Under the pieces are notes generated by a model, which saw only the letters and a list, made by a program, of their open reading frames with translations, was not told where the DNA came from and did no database searches. Made by a program: the position numbers and the translations under genes. Below, piece after piece: positions 1 to 5,855 of a stretch of DNA of 7,118 bases; the stretch's first letter is position 1, and each line of letters begins with the position of its first letter. Source of the stretch: Deltaproteobacteria bacterium (GTDB taxonomy: Bacteria; Desulfobacterota; Desulfobacteria; Desulfobacterales; C00003060); assembly GCA_019309815.1 (NCBI GenBank), contig JAFDFO010000138.1, positions 1-7,118 on the forward strand, given 5' to 3'.

Positions 1-10
1 TTTTTCTCTT

Positions 11-132
11 TTTCGTGTTTTCGTGATAATCTTTTTTCTCTTCTTTCGTGCTTTGCGGCTGCGCCTTATACTGAAGCGTGATTAGTCTTCTTCTTCCACT
101 TTCGTGCTTTCGTGATAATTCTTTGCCTCTTC
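11..132. repeat. Imperfect direct repeat with 8-bp internal period
   Basis: Two 33-nt copies lie at 11-43 and 100-132 and agree at 28 of 33 positions by eye. Each starts with a doublet TTTCGTGN-TTTCGTGA followed by TAAT and a pyrimidine-rich tail. A third partial copy (TTTCGTGCTTT) sits at 44-54. The right copy lies inside the end of the efflux adaptor gene and encodes the charged tail ..KNYHESTK.. just before its stop codon. The left copy is intergenic, yet read in the same orientation it would encode a similar peptide (KDYHENTKK). I have a general recollection of CACGAAAG-type repeats being dispersed in Desulfobacterota and related genomes, but cannot confirm that here. Confidence 0.75.
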
Positions 133-1437
133 CTCGGTAGCGCGGATGCGGAGCTTGGTCCCTTCTCTTGGCGTACCAACCGGGGTTGTAATGACCAGAT
201 CACCGTCGTTTAGGCCCTTGCCAACGTAGACCGAGTCATTCAGGCGCCGGAGAACCTCTACCTGTCGTGTGACCAGTTCATTGTTGCTGGCCACATAGAC
301 CAGGTTGCCCGGGTGCAAGGCGGATCGAGGCAGGAGATAGGCCGTATCAATCCGCATCCCTGTAAGTTCAACGTCCACAAACATGCCCGGTCTGAGAGGA
401 TATGAGGCATGGTCCTCGGCCGAAGAGCTTTCCTCCAACACTTCGACAATCAGCGGCAGCGTTCGGGTTTTTTCGTCTACCTGTGCCTTCACACGGGCAA
501 GGCGTCCTTCCCATGTTCGGGTCTGACCGCCACTCTTGAAGATGACCTTTGCCGGAACAAGAGGCTTGGCATCAGTGCCTTCCTGCTCATCATTGTCGGA
601 AACGCTCATTGACGATATGTCGCCGAGCCATGACAGATCCTTAAAAGGTATACGCACCTCAACCTCGAGGGTCGAAGCGCGATAGATGCGTCCAAGGAAA
701 GCCCCAATGTTGACGAATTGCCCCTTCTCAATGTTCTTCTCCAGGACATAGCCGTCAAATGGAGCGTCGATTCGTGTGCGGTCCAGGTCTAGAAGGGCCT
801 CCCTGAGCTGAACCTCCACCAACTCCCTCTGGGCCTTGATTTGATCACGCCTTGGATCGATCAAGGCAATTTGATTCTCGACTTCCTGCATCCGGTTCTG
901 ACTTGCCAGGTATTGCTGTTGAGCCCGATCCACATTGGCCTGGGCAACAACCTCCCGCTCCACCAGGGCCTTGAAACGCTCCCATTCAGCCTTGGTCAGC
1001 TCAACGTCGGAACGGGCAATATTGAGCCTGACTTGCAGGTTCTGTTTCTCCTGGTCAAGGCGTCGGAGCTCTGCATCAAGCTGTTTGAGTTGTTTCCGCC
1101 GTTGGGCCTCAACCAGCTCATACGATCTCGGATCAATGCTGATGAGGCGCTCATCCTCCTTGAAGAACCCCCCTTCCTGAAAACTCGGGGACATCTCCGC
1201 CACTTTGCCCTTGACCTCGGAGACCAGATTCAACGATTCGGTTGGTTTCACAGTCCCGTAGGAGTTTACCACCATGGCAGGGGAAGAGGCCTTGACCTCC
1301 ATGACCTCAACAAGAAGGCTGGCTGGAGGGGGGGCTTGTTTTTTCGGTGCGGGCTTGAGCACAATGAGGAGGGCAGCGATGCCCACCGCAACAGCAAGAA
1401 CCACCAGAGATCTCATCTTTTTTATTCCAGGTTTCAT
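82..1437 (-). CDS. RND-type efflux periplasmic adaptor (membrane fusion protein)
   Basis: This is a HlyD/AcrA-family membrane fusion protein of about 451 residues, which would link an inner-membrane pump to an outer-membrane channel. A short basic N-terminus is followed by a hydrophobic segment at about residues 10-27, which could be an uncleaved anchor, then a Pro-rich linker. The first half of the lipoyl/barrel-sandwich domain is at about 74-104. A long heptad-rich alpha-hairpin spans about 108-221. The second lipoyl half (RIDAPFDGYVLEKNIEKGQF, about 222-241) and beta-barrel/membrane-proximal domains follow. The ATG at 1437 is preferred over a TTG at 1467, because the hydrophobic anchor follows it directly; the ATG at 1416 is a weaker alternative. 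No good Shine-Dalgarno is visible. The cognate RND permease would be expected downstream, past position 1. The last dozen codons come from the repeat at 100-132. A run of seven G (1328-1334 on the plus strand) encodes the Pro-rich linker and is a possible slippage site. The substrate cannot be inferred. Confidence 0.93.
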   Translation of the reverse strand: MKPGIKKMRSLVVLAVAVGIAALLIVLKPAPKKQAPPPASLLVEVMEVKASSPAMVVNSYGTVKPTESLNLVSEVKGKVAEMSPSFQEGGFFKEDERLISIDPRSYELVEAQRRKQLKQLDAELRRLDQEKQNLQVRLNIARSDVELTKAEWERFKALVEREVVAQANVDRAQQQYLASQNRMQEVENQIALIDPRRDQIKAQRELVEVQLREALLDLDRTRIDAPFDGYVLEKNIEKGQFVNIGAFLGRIYRASTLEVEVRIPFKDLSWLGDISSMSVSDNDEQEGTDAKPLVPAKVIFKSGGQTRTWEGRLARVKAQVDEKTRTLPLIVEVLEESSSAEDHASYPLRPGMFVDVELTGMRIDTAYLLPRSALHPGNLVYVASNNELVTRQVEVLRRLNDSVYVGKGLNDGDLVITTPVGTPREGTKLRIRATEEEAKNYHESTKVEEED

Positions 1438-1459
1438 GATTAAGGGGCCTTTTTTCAAA

Positions 1460-1480
1460 CCGGTCAAAACTAATGGCCGG
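1460..1480. other. Short hairpin between transposase relic and efflux adaptor gene
   Basis: CCGGTCA (1460-1466) and TGGCCGG (1474-1480) pair over 7 bp with one G-T wobble around a 7-nt loop when read on the plus strand. The minus-strand version carries a C-A mismatch. It lies 23 nt before the adaptor ATG and 55 nt past the transposase-frame stop codon. No T-tract follows on either strand, so it is not a canonical terminator. It could be a leader structure or a subterminal hairpin of the decayed IS200-like element. Confidence 0.3.
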
Positions 1481-1535
1481 ATTGCGGGTTGTTATGAACG
1501 CCGTGCAACCGCCCGCTTTTCAGGCCTTCTTCGCA

Positions 1536-2149
1536 TTAGCCCGCGGTCTCTACAAAGTAGGCTTCATCCCAAATTTCAAGTCCTGGGGCATCCCTGTCTC
1601 CAATATCAGGAAATTGTGTGGCAATAGCATTTCTTGAGAATTGCTTAAGCCCTCGGACGATCATTTCCACAGATTTCTCTCCATCCGACTCGACGTATAC
1701 GTGTATGTGGTCTGGAGCCAGCCAGAGCAGACTCGCAAATCCTCCAACCAGGTCGCCACATTCCAAAAAAGTGTCATGAACGAAATCAAAACAACTGTTG
1801 CTGGGGCTAAAAACAGGTCTCCTGTGGGTAACGTTCCAAGCAAGATGGTGCTTGAGTTCAATGAACACACCGTCTGGGTCCCGGTCCAGTTTCTGCAACG
1901 CCAATACTCTCTCATACTTGAGTTTGTCCGAACGAAGCAGTTTCAGGAGAGGTTGTCTCTGGAAATGGATTTGAGAGCCAGCGGACAGATTCGTCCCCTT
2001 GCTTCCTGATGAACGTGCCGGTTCAAATCGCACAAGACCGACTCGTCAAACTCTAGTTCCCAACAAAGACCACACTGCTTGTATATGATCGACCCTTTTG
2101 ACTTGGCACATTTTCCGCATTTTTCGGGTAATTCACTTTGCGAGGGCAT
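1536..2149 (-). pseudogene. Frameshifted IS200-like (Y1/HUH) transposase with N-terminal Cys-rich domain
   Basis: Two overlapping minus-strand frames together look like one protein. The first (ATG at 2149, open to 1943) has C11-X2-C14 and C26-X2-C29, a zinc-ribbon pattern, plus C40, H45, H47 and C55 as a possible second metal site. The second (open from about 2033 to 1536) has the Y1_Tnp core: KHHLAWNVTHRRPVF, then APDHIHVYVES with the HUH pair encoded at 1707-1709 and 1701-1703, an amphipathic helix (RGLKQFSRNAI), and IWDEAYFVETAG. The second frame is -1 relative to the first, consistent with a single-base deletion within 1943-2033; I see no standard X XXY YYZ slippery heptamer there. The protein stops right after YFVETAG, where IS200/IS605 transposases normally continue into the helix carrying the catalytic Tyr, so it also appears truncated. 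No tnpB-like gene is nearby. Intact relatives would mobilise single-stranded DNA; this copy is probably inactive. Confidence 0.75.
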
Positions 2150-2247
2150 GTTGTTTTGCTTGTTAAGCTAATGGGTGTCTAAAACATTCAATGACCAAGT
2201 TGGGTGCTACCTAAGGTTACCAGCTTCAGGTGTAAAAACTTGCCCTT

Positions 2248-2604
2248 TTAAAGCCACCGTTGGGTTAATAAATACCCTGCCAAATGCTTTGGATGTGTTT
2301 TTTTGTATAAAGCATAACTTAACTTATAAACCAAGTAAGCTCCTATGTCATGTTTCTTGGGTCCCCTCGTGGGCTTCTTGATTCTTATGCCATCGTGACG
2401 GTCGTCCAAAGGCCAACGCAGGAGCCTTGATATCCAATGAGAGATATGGACAGGTTGCCCCTCTTTCCACACAATCGCATCTACAACACTTTCCTCCCCT
2501 TTTTGAGAAAGATGTCGTGAGATCGTGAAGACGGTATCACCCGGTTGAAGAATCGATAGCAATGCCTCATCAGCTTTCTTACTCATACTATAGCAATTCC
2601 CCAT
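2248..2604 (-). CDS. Small protein resembling phage-associated hypothetical proteins
   Basis: The product has 118 residues, or 112 if the internal ATG at 2586 is used; neither start has a convincing Shine-Dalgarno. It has no signal peptide or membrane segment and looks like a compact soluble alpha/beta protein. The layout LQPGDTVFTISRHLS (about residues 19-33), a central VVDAIVW-x-EGQPVHIS stretch, and a C-terminal helix GAYLVYKLSYALY resemble, from memory, a family of short uncharacterised phage and prophage proteins with a PGDTVYT..R.VSRSGMSR start and a GCGMDMGF.LVY.LS end. Both signature blocks are degenerate here: GMSR is absent, and the GCGMDMGF position reads RGPKKHDIG. It lies 72 nt after the wHTH gene in the same direction and could be co-transcribed with it. 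No function is known to me. Confidence 0.65.
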   Translation of the reverse strand: MGNCYSMSKKADEALLSILQPGDTVFTISRHLSQKGEESVVDAIVWKEGQPVHISHWISRLLRWPLDDRHDGIRIKKPTRGPKKHDIGAYLVYKLSYALYKKTHPKHLAGYLLTQRWL

Positions 2605-2676
2605 CCAATAAAGAATCCATGAGGAGCAAAATTTACTTCTCCAAGTGGCGCACGAACGCCTATTAAACGAACTTCA

Positions 2677-3720
2677 CTACCCTGCCCCAAACACGTTTAC
2701 AATAAATGCTTCAAAGGCCCTCTCATACTCTTCCGGCGTTATATCCTTCCCGGGGATGGAAGGAATGTCGAGACCACTCTTGGCAAATTCATTGCCGACC
2801 GTTTCCAGGCAACCTCGAAGTTTTGAGCTTCTCATATAATCGCTTTTTTCCTCACGCCCAAGGTCATCTAAAGTAACCCATACCTTAGAAAGTGCCGAGT
2901 AGAGGGCGATCCAGTCGATCCAAATGGGTTTCTCGATTTCTGTGATACTACCTCTCGATAAAAACTCCCACCATCTCTCCCGTGAAAGCCAGTACTCAAT
3001 CTTGCGCCTGCCCTTAACCCTTGTAAGGATAAGTCCGGATTTGGAAAGCTCTATCAGGGCGTCCTGTGCTCCTCGAATAGAGATGCCGATTCCTTTTGCC
3101 ACTTCTGATGGGTGCCCACCCTCATGAGTAAGTAAGTAAGCCAGACATTCAGATCTTGAACCAATGCCGAATAGGGCTCTCAGCAGGAATCGAACGGTGC
3201 TCTGTGATGTGACAGGAACCTCCCTGGTCATTCTCCGCACTTCCAACTGGGGGCGGTTATAGCCATAGGTCAGAAAGATAGCATCCGGCTTTTTCGAGAG
3301 AGGATGCGGCTTTCCGTCCTTTCCGAAAAAGAGCGCTTCAACATTGCCGGCTGCATCCGAGACATGGGACTTGCAGGATCGAGCCAGGTTCTTCCATTTC
3401 CTCTCATCCTTTGATGTCATGAGAAATGTGGCGGCCGCTCCCAACAAATTCCTGGTGGTCTCTTCCTTCCCACGCAAAATTCCACGCAGCCGCTGCATAT
3501 CCATCCATCTACCATTCACAACAAGCCAATCCATGACCTCGTCGAACAGTCTCGGTTCATAACGGCCCATTTCCAGTGTGAAAAGGAGCATAGGTTCCGG
3601 ATCATATATCCATGGATCTTTTGTCCTGGCCTCACCCAGAACCCCCAGAGCTGACCACTGGCGCCACAGGAAATTGAGAATATTCTCAAGGAACAGGTCT
3701 CTAAAGTCTTTCTGCGACAT
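2677..3720 (-). CDS. Winged-helix DNA-binding protein paired with nucleotidyltransferase
   Basis: The 347-residue soluble protein carries a MarR/ArsR-like winged-helix domain at about 183-246. It reads IGSRSECLAYLLTHEGGHPS, then EVAKGIGISIRGAQDALIEL as the helix-turn-helix and recognition helix, then GLILTRVKGRRKIEYWL as the wing. The N-terminal 180 residues are mostly helical and include a short disrupted stretch (LEMGRYEPRLFDEVMDWL) that I do not recognise. The C-terminal 100 residues are Trp-rich at first, then helical. The ATG at 3720 sits inside the preceding nucleotidyltransferase gene, overlapping it by 20 nt, so translation is probably coupled; GGGA lies 8 nt before the ATG. From the pairing I infer it is the regulator or antitoxin partner of the nucleotidyltransferase and might bind the palindromic region at 4425-4520. 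This resembles AbiE-type systems in principle, but the gene order (NTase first) and size differ from AbiEi. Confidence 0.8.
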   Translation of the reverse strand: MSQKDFRDLFLENILNFLWRQWSALGVLGEARTKDPWIYDPEPMLLFTLEMGRYEPRLFDEVMDWLVVNGRWMDMQRLRGILRGKEETTRNLLGAAATFLMTSKDERKWKNLARSCKSHVSDAAGNVEALFFGKDGKPHPLSKKPDAIFLTYGYNRPQLEVRRMTREVPVTSQSTVRFLLRALFGIGSRSECLAYLLTHEGGHPSEVAKGIGISIRGAQDALIELSKSGLILTRVKGRRKIEYWLSRERWWEFLSRGSITEIEKPIWIDWIALYSALSKVWVTLDDLGREEKSDYMRSSKLRGCLETVGNEFAKSGLDIPSIPGKDITPEEYERAFEAFIVNVFGAG

Positions 3721-4300
3721 TGGCGTATCCCATGTGATTCAGTAAACCCTTTAGGACTTCTCGATACCCTTCGGATACATCATGGGTCATACTCCAGCGG
3801 GCTGCTTGTTGTAGTTCTTCCACTGTCGGCTTCAATGCCAAGAGATCATCATAGTGCCTGCCAGCCCCCTGGTCTGCTGATGCGTAAAGCTTGAAATGAA
3901 TCTGATCATATCGACCCGTAAAGTGAACCATAAGCTTTGGACCATACTCTCTCGTTGTAACTCTCTCCATAATCCCGTCCGGCAGGCCAAGATCAACGGC
4001 TGACGTAGGCCCTGTATTGATCCAATTTTCAGACAAGTTGAAGTCCCTTGACACCTTCTTTGATGCCGAAATGAATGCCTCCGGTAGGGGATTTGCCTTG
4101 ATCAGCAACATCTGTCCTGCCACGGTTCTTGTTATACGAGCAAGGATGTCTACATCCTTTGTCGCCCGTTGAACCAGCCCTAAAACAATTAAGGCCGACC
4201 CTCCGCACACCAAGAATTCGAGGGGCTCTTCTGCCGAACCTTCCAACTGCTCCCCTAAGGCGTTCAATATTTTCTCTATATCTTTTTGATCACCGAACAT
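3701..4300 (-). CDS. DUF6036-like nucleotidyltransferase
   Basis: The protein has 199 residues. The polymerase-beta-like nucleotidyltransferase core starts with FLVCGGSALIVLGL (29-42), the GGS at 33-35 giving the nucleotide-binding turn. RATKDVDIL (45-53) follows, with metal-binding acids D49 and D51. Further DUF6036-type features are PDGIMERV (107-114), HFKLYASADQGAGRHYDDLLALKP (about 135-158) and a C-terminal EEL..AARW helix (161-169). I cannot assign the third catalytic acid with confidence. The ATG at 4300 is chosen because GGAGGGG stands 4 nt before it on the minus strand; a TTG at 4333 would also be open but lacks such a site. The gene is first in an operon with the wHTH gene, behind the promoter at 4439-4467. 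The AbiEii/MenT and MNT folds are related, and many such enzymes are toxins or their silencers that modify tRNA, nucleotides or proteins. The substrate here is unknown. Confidence 0.88.
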   Translation of the reverse strand: MFGDQKDIEKILNALGEQLEGSAEEPLEFLVCGGSALIVLGLVQRATKDVDILARITRTVAGQMLLIKANPLPEAFISASKKVSRDFNLSENWINTGPTSAVDLGLPDGIMERVTTREYGPKLMVHFTGRYDQIHFKLYASADQGAGRHYDDLLALKPTVEELQQAARWSMTHDVSEGYREVLKGLLNHMGYANVAERL

Positions 4301-4369
4301 ATTCCCCTCCGCCAGGCCCCCTCCCTCGTGCAACGCCTTCTTGCGTCGGCACTTCGCGCCCGGGAGCGA

Positions 4370-4412
4370 GCCGGTGGATATATCTGGTCATGTTCCGGTT
4401 GCAGCCACCGGC
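4370..4412. promoter_or_regulatory. Inverted repeat in predicted leader of nucleotidyltransferase operon
   Basis: GCCGGTGG (4370-4377) and CCACCGGC (4405-4412) are perfectly complementary over 8 bp with a 27-nt loop. Inside the loop, CCGGT (4395-4399) can instead pair with ACCGG (4407-4411), giving a smaller alternative hairpin with a 7-nt loop. Both lie between the predicted transcription start (near 4432) and the ATG at 4300, within a leader of about 130 nt. They are mutually exclusive structures that could act in attenuation, mRNA stability or protein binding. No uridine tract follows, so a simple intrinsic terminator is unlikely. Confidence 0.45.
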
Positions 4413-4438
4413 CATATCCTGATTCTATAAGGGTGCGT

Positions 4439-4467
4439 ATCTTACAGTTATAGGGAAAGCGTGTCAA
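4439..4467 (-). promoter_or_regulatory. Sigma-70-type promoter of nucleotidyltransferase/wHTH operon
   Basis: On the minus strand a consensus -35 box TTGACA (4462-4467) is separated by exactly 17 nt from a -10 box TAAGAT (4439-4444). Transcription would start near 4432 and give a leader of about 130 nt before the ATG at 4300. It is the best promoter match I noticed in the window. The AT-rich tract upstream of the -35 box (4470-4492) could serve as an UP-like element. Confidence 0.65.
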
Positions 4468-4481
4468 CAATAATCTTATTT

Positions 4482-4520
4482 TTATAGTTTATCATTGTTT
4501 ACAGTGAGGGTAAACTATAA
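4482..4520. promoter_or_regulatory. 10-bp perfect inverted repeat upstream of operon promoter (putative operator)
   Basis: TTATAGTTTA (4482-4491) and TAAACTATAA (4511-4520) form a perfect 10-bp inverted repeat with a 19-nt spacer. Nested inside is a competing 6-bp pair, GTTTAC (4497-4502) with GTAAAC (4510-4515). The outer 6-mer recurs as TTATAG at 4448-4453 (in the promoter spacer) and as CTATAA at 4425-4430 (near the start site), so four half-sites surround the promoter. The right arm also overlaps a perfect TATAAT (4516-4521) on the plus strand with a poor -35 region. Binding by the operon's own wHTH protein is a reasonable guess but not shown. Confidence 0.5.
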
Positions 4521-4694
4521 TATATGACACACCATAACATGACAGCACAGACGCAGCATTCTTGATACGGGATGTGTCCGGTAGGGCCTGTGATGAGGTG
4601 GGCAAGGGGGTTAGGTTATTCTATCGTCCTATGGTCAAGAATAGTCTTCGGAGCCCGCAAGAGCCCTGCTGTCACGGGGCCCACATTCTAAATC
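4521..4694. other. Intergenic stretch with no recognisable gene
   Basis: This is the part of the 394-bp gap 4301-4694 nearest the radical SAM gene end. I see no RNA gene, no convincing intrinsic terminator and no coding frame with a plausible start. A weak GC-rich stem (GCCC...GGGC, around 4663-4680) lies 15-30 nt past the radical SAM stop codon but lacks a T-tract. The open frame at 4562-4816 on the plus strand runs into the radical SAM gene and has no family resemblance. Confidence 0.5.
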
Positions 4695-5723
4695 TTAAGA
4701 AACATCTGCCACTCTCAGGACATTCTGAGGAAGCGCAGGATCGGGGAGGACATGTAGGTCTTCAAGGTGAAATCGCAGAACAAGCTGCCGGATGTTCTCG
4801 CCCTTCAAACCTTTGAGTTTGGGCACGTCATTTGGATGAACGCTCAGCGTGACAGTTTTTGACTCTGTTTTCTCCCTTTCCAGGGCTTTTGCTGCACGAT
4901 CTAGAAAGACGGCTGAATGGACCAGGTGCCCGAAGGCGGGGTGGAACGGACCAGCAACCACCACACCCGGTTCCTGCAGGCTTCCCGTGGTCTGCAACCC
5001 CATCCGAATGACTGAGATTCCTCGGGTTTGGAAAAGGAGGTAGAGCTGCCTGGTGATTTCAACAGCGTCTGCAAGGGCAAGGGGCTTGAACTGACCCGAC
5101 CTGTACCACCTTTCAAGAATCGTGTTCTTGACTACCACCGTGGGATAGATGCGAACGAAATCGGGGTTGAGTTCGGCCACGCTTCGCCCGGTCTCAAGCA
5201 TCGACTCCAGCGTGTCTCCCGGAAGGCCGGGCATTATCTGGACGCCCGTGGACAGGCCGCAGGATTTGAGTTCAGCAACTGCTTTCTTTGTGTCGTCTGC
5301 GGTATGACCACGCCGGGACAGGGAAAGGACTGCGTCGTCCATAGACTGGGCACCCACTTCGACGACACGAACCGTATAGCGGGCAAGGGACTTCAGGCTT
5401 TCCCCGGTAACCGTGTCTGGCCGCGTGGAAAAACGGATGCCTGACGCCTTCCCGTCTTCGACAAACCCCTGGGCCACATCCAGGATGGACTCCCTGTAAG
5501 ATGTCGGAAGCCCCAGGAAGTTCCCTCCGTAGAAGGCCACTTCAACGGGTTCCCGATGCCTGACCTCAAAACTGAGGAATTCGGCTATCTGCTCTCTAAC
5601 CTGTTGCGGTGAGACACTCCCGTCCTTGTGACCGGTGATCGAAGTTTGGTCACAGAACACACACCGGTGGGGACAGCCCATATGGGGAATGAAAACAGGA
5701 ATGATAAAAGGTTTTTGCTTCAT
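4695..5723 (-). CDS. Elp3-like radical SAM protein lacking the acetyltransferase domain
   Basis: The 342-residue cytoplasmic enzyme has a radical SAM core. IPHMGCPHRCVFCDQ carries the CX3CX2C [4Fe-4S] cysteines C17, C21 and C24. EVAFYGGNF (about 61-69) is the GGE-like SAM-binding motif. STRPDT (about 99-104) and EVGAQSMDDAVL (about 122-133) match later barrel strands, and GVQIMPGLPG (160-169) plus FVRIYPTVVVKNT (189-201) complete the Elp3/oxygen-independent-coproporphyrinogen-oxidase style barrel. The remaining 130 residues do not resemble the GNAT domain of true Elp3, so tRNA wobble-uridine modification cannot be assumed; the reaction is unknown. Adjacency to rnc is, in my recollection, recurrent in several bacterial groups, which hints at RNA metabolism. 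The ATG at 5723 follows AGGGA at a spacing of about 8 nt. It lies 132 nt after rnc in the same direction and may be co-transcribed. Confidence 0.9.
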   Translation of the reverse strand: MKQKPFIIPVFIPHMGCPHRCVFCDQTSITGHKDGSVSPQQVREQIAEFLSFEVRHREPVEVAFYGGNFLGLPTSYRESILDVAQGFVEDGKASGIRFSTRPDTVTGESLKSLARYTVRVVEVGAQSMDDAVLSLSRRGHTADDTKKAVAELKSCGLSTGVQIMPGLPGDTLESMLETGRSVAELNPDFVRIYPTVVVKNTILERWYRSGQFKPLALADAVEITRQLYLLFQTRGISVIRMGLQTTGSLQEPGVVVAGPFHPAFGHLVHSAVFLDRAAKALEREKTESKTVTLSVHPNDVPKLKGLKGENIRQLVLRFHLEDLHVLPDPALPQNVLRVADVS

Positions 5724-5730
5724 TTCTTTT

Positions 5731-5833
5731 TCCCTATTTCCTCTTGGCTTGCCGCGCCGCAGCCTTGCCTGTCCTGAGCGAAGTCGAAGGGGCGGAGGCG
5801 GGCCCCCTGGCCTCTTCCTATTGCCTCTCGCTT
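5731..5833. repeat. Approximate direct repeats bracketing the rnc-radical SAM spacer
   Basis: On the plus strand 5731-5750 and 5815-5833 align at 16 of 20 positions with one gap (core CCTATT.CCTCT.G.CTT). They enclose 64 bp that contain the dispersed-type repeat at 5768-5792 and a GC-rich stretch. Both copies lie outside the two coding sequences. They may be decayed target duplications or simple pyrimidine-rich similarity; I cannot decide by eye. Confidence 0.4.
5768..5792. repeat. Short dispersed-type repeat containing CCTGAGCGAAGTCGAAGG
   Basis: The 25-bp stretch contains the widely seen environmental-genome motif CCTGAGCGAAGTCGAAGG (5773-5790). On the other strand it reads CCTTCGACTTCGCTCAGG. 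TTCGACTTCG and CGAAGTCGAA give it partial dyad character. I recognise it as a motif often scattered between genes in Desulfobacterota, Chloroflexota and related draft genomes. Only one copy is visible in this window. It sits in the untranslated spacer between rnc and the radical SAM gene. Confidence 0.55.
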
Positions 5834-5855
5834 CTCGCCCTTGGCCTGAAGCGAC

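Noticed and set aside
841..1443. A 200-codon open frame on the plus strand
   Set aside because: It lies wholly antisense to the well-supported efflux adaptor gene, has no recognisable domain and looks like a by-product of the adaptor's codon use.
2645..2839. Plus-strand open frame at the end of the wHTH gene
   Set aside because: It is antisense to the wHTH coding region, with no independent support.
4276..4470. Minus-strand 64-codon frame across the leader of the nucleotidyltransferase operon
   Set aside because: Its start lies upstream of the predicted transcription start, it overlaps the nucleotidyltransferase in another frame, and its Arg-rich translation looks like GC-rich noncoding sequence.
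4655..4690. Intrinsic terminator after the radical SAM gene
   Set aside because: Only a 4-5 bp GC stem is present and no T-tract follows on the minus strand.
4562..4816. Plus-strand open frame downstream of the TATAAT at 4516-4521
   Set aside because: It runs into the antisense of the radical SAM gene, has no ribosome-binding site or family resemblance, and the promoter has a poor -35 box at 15-nt spacing.
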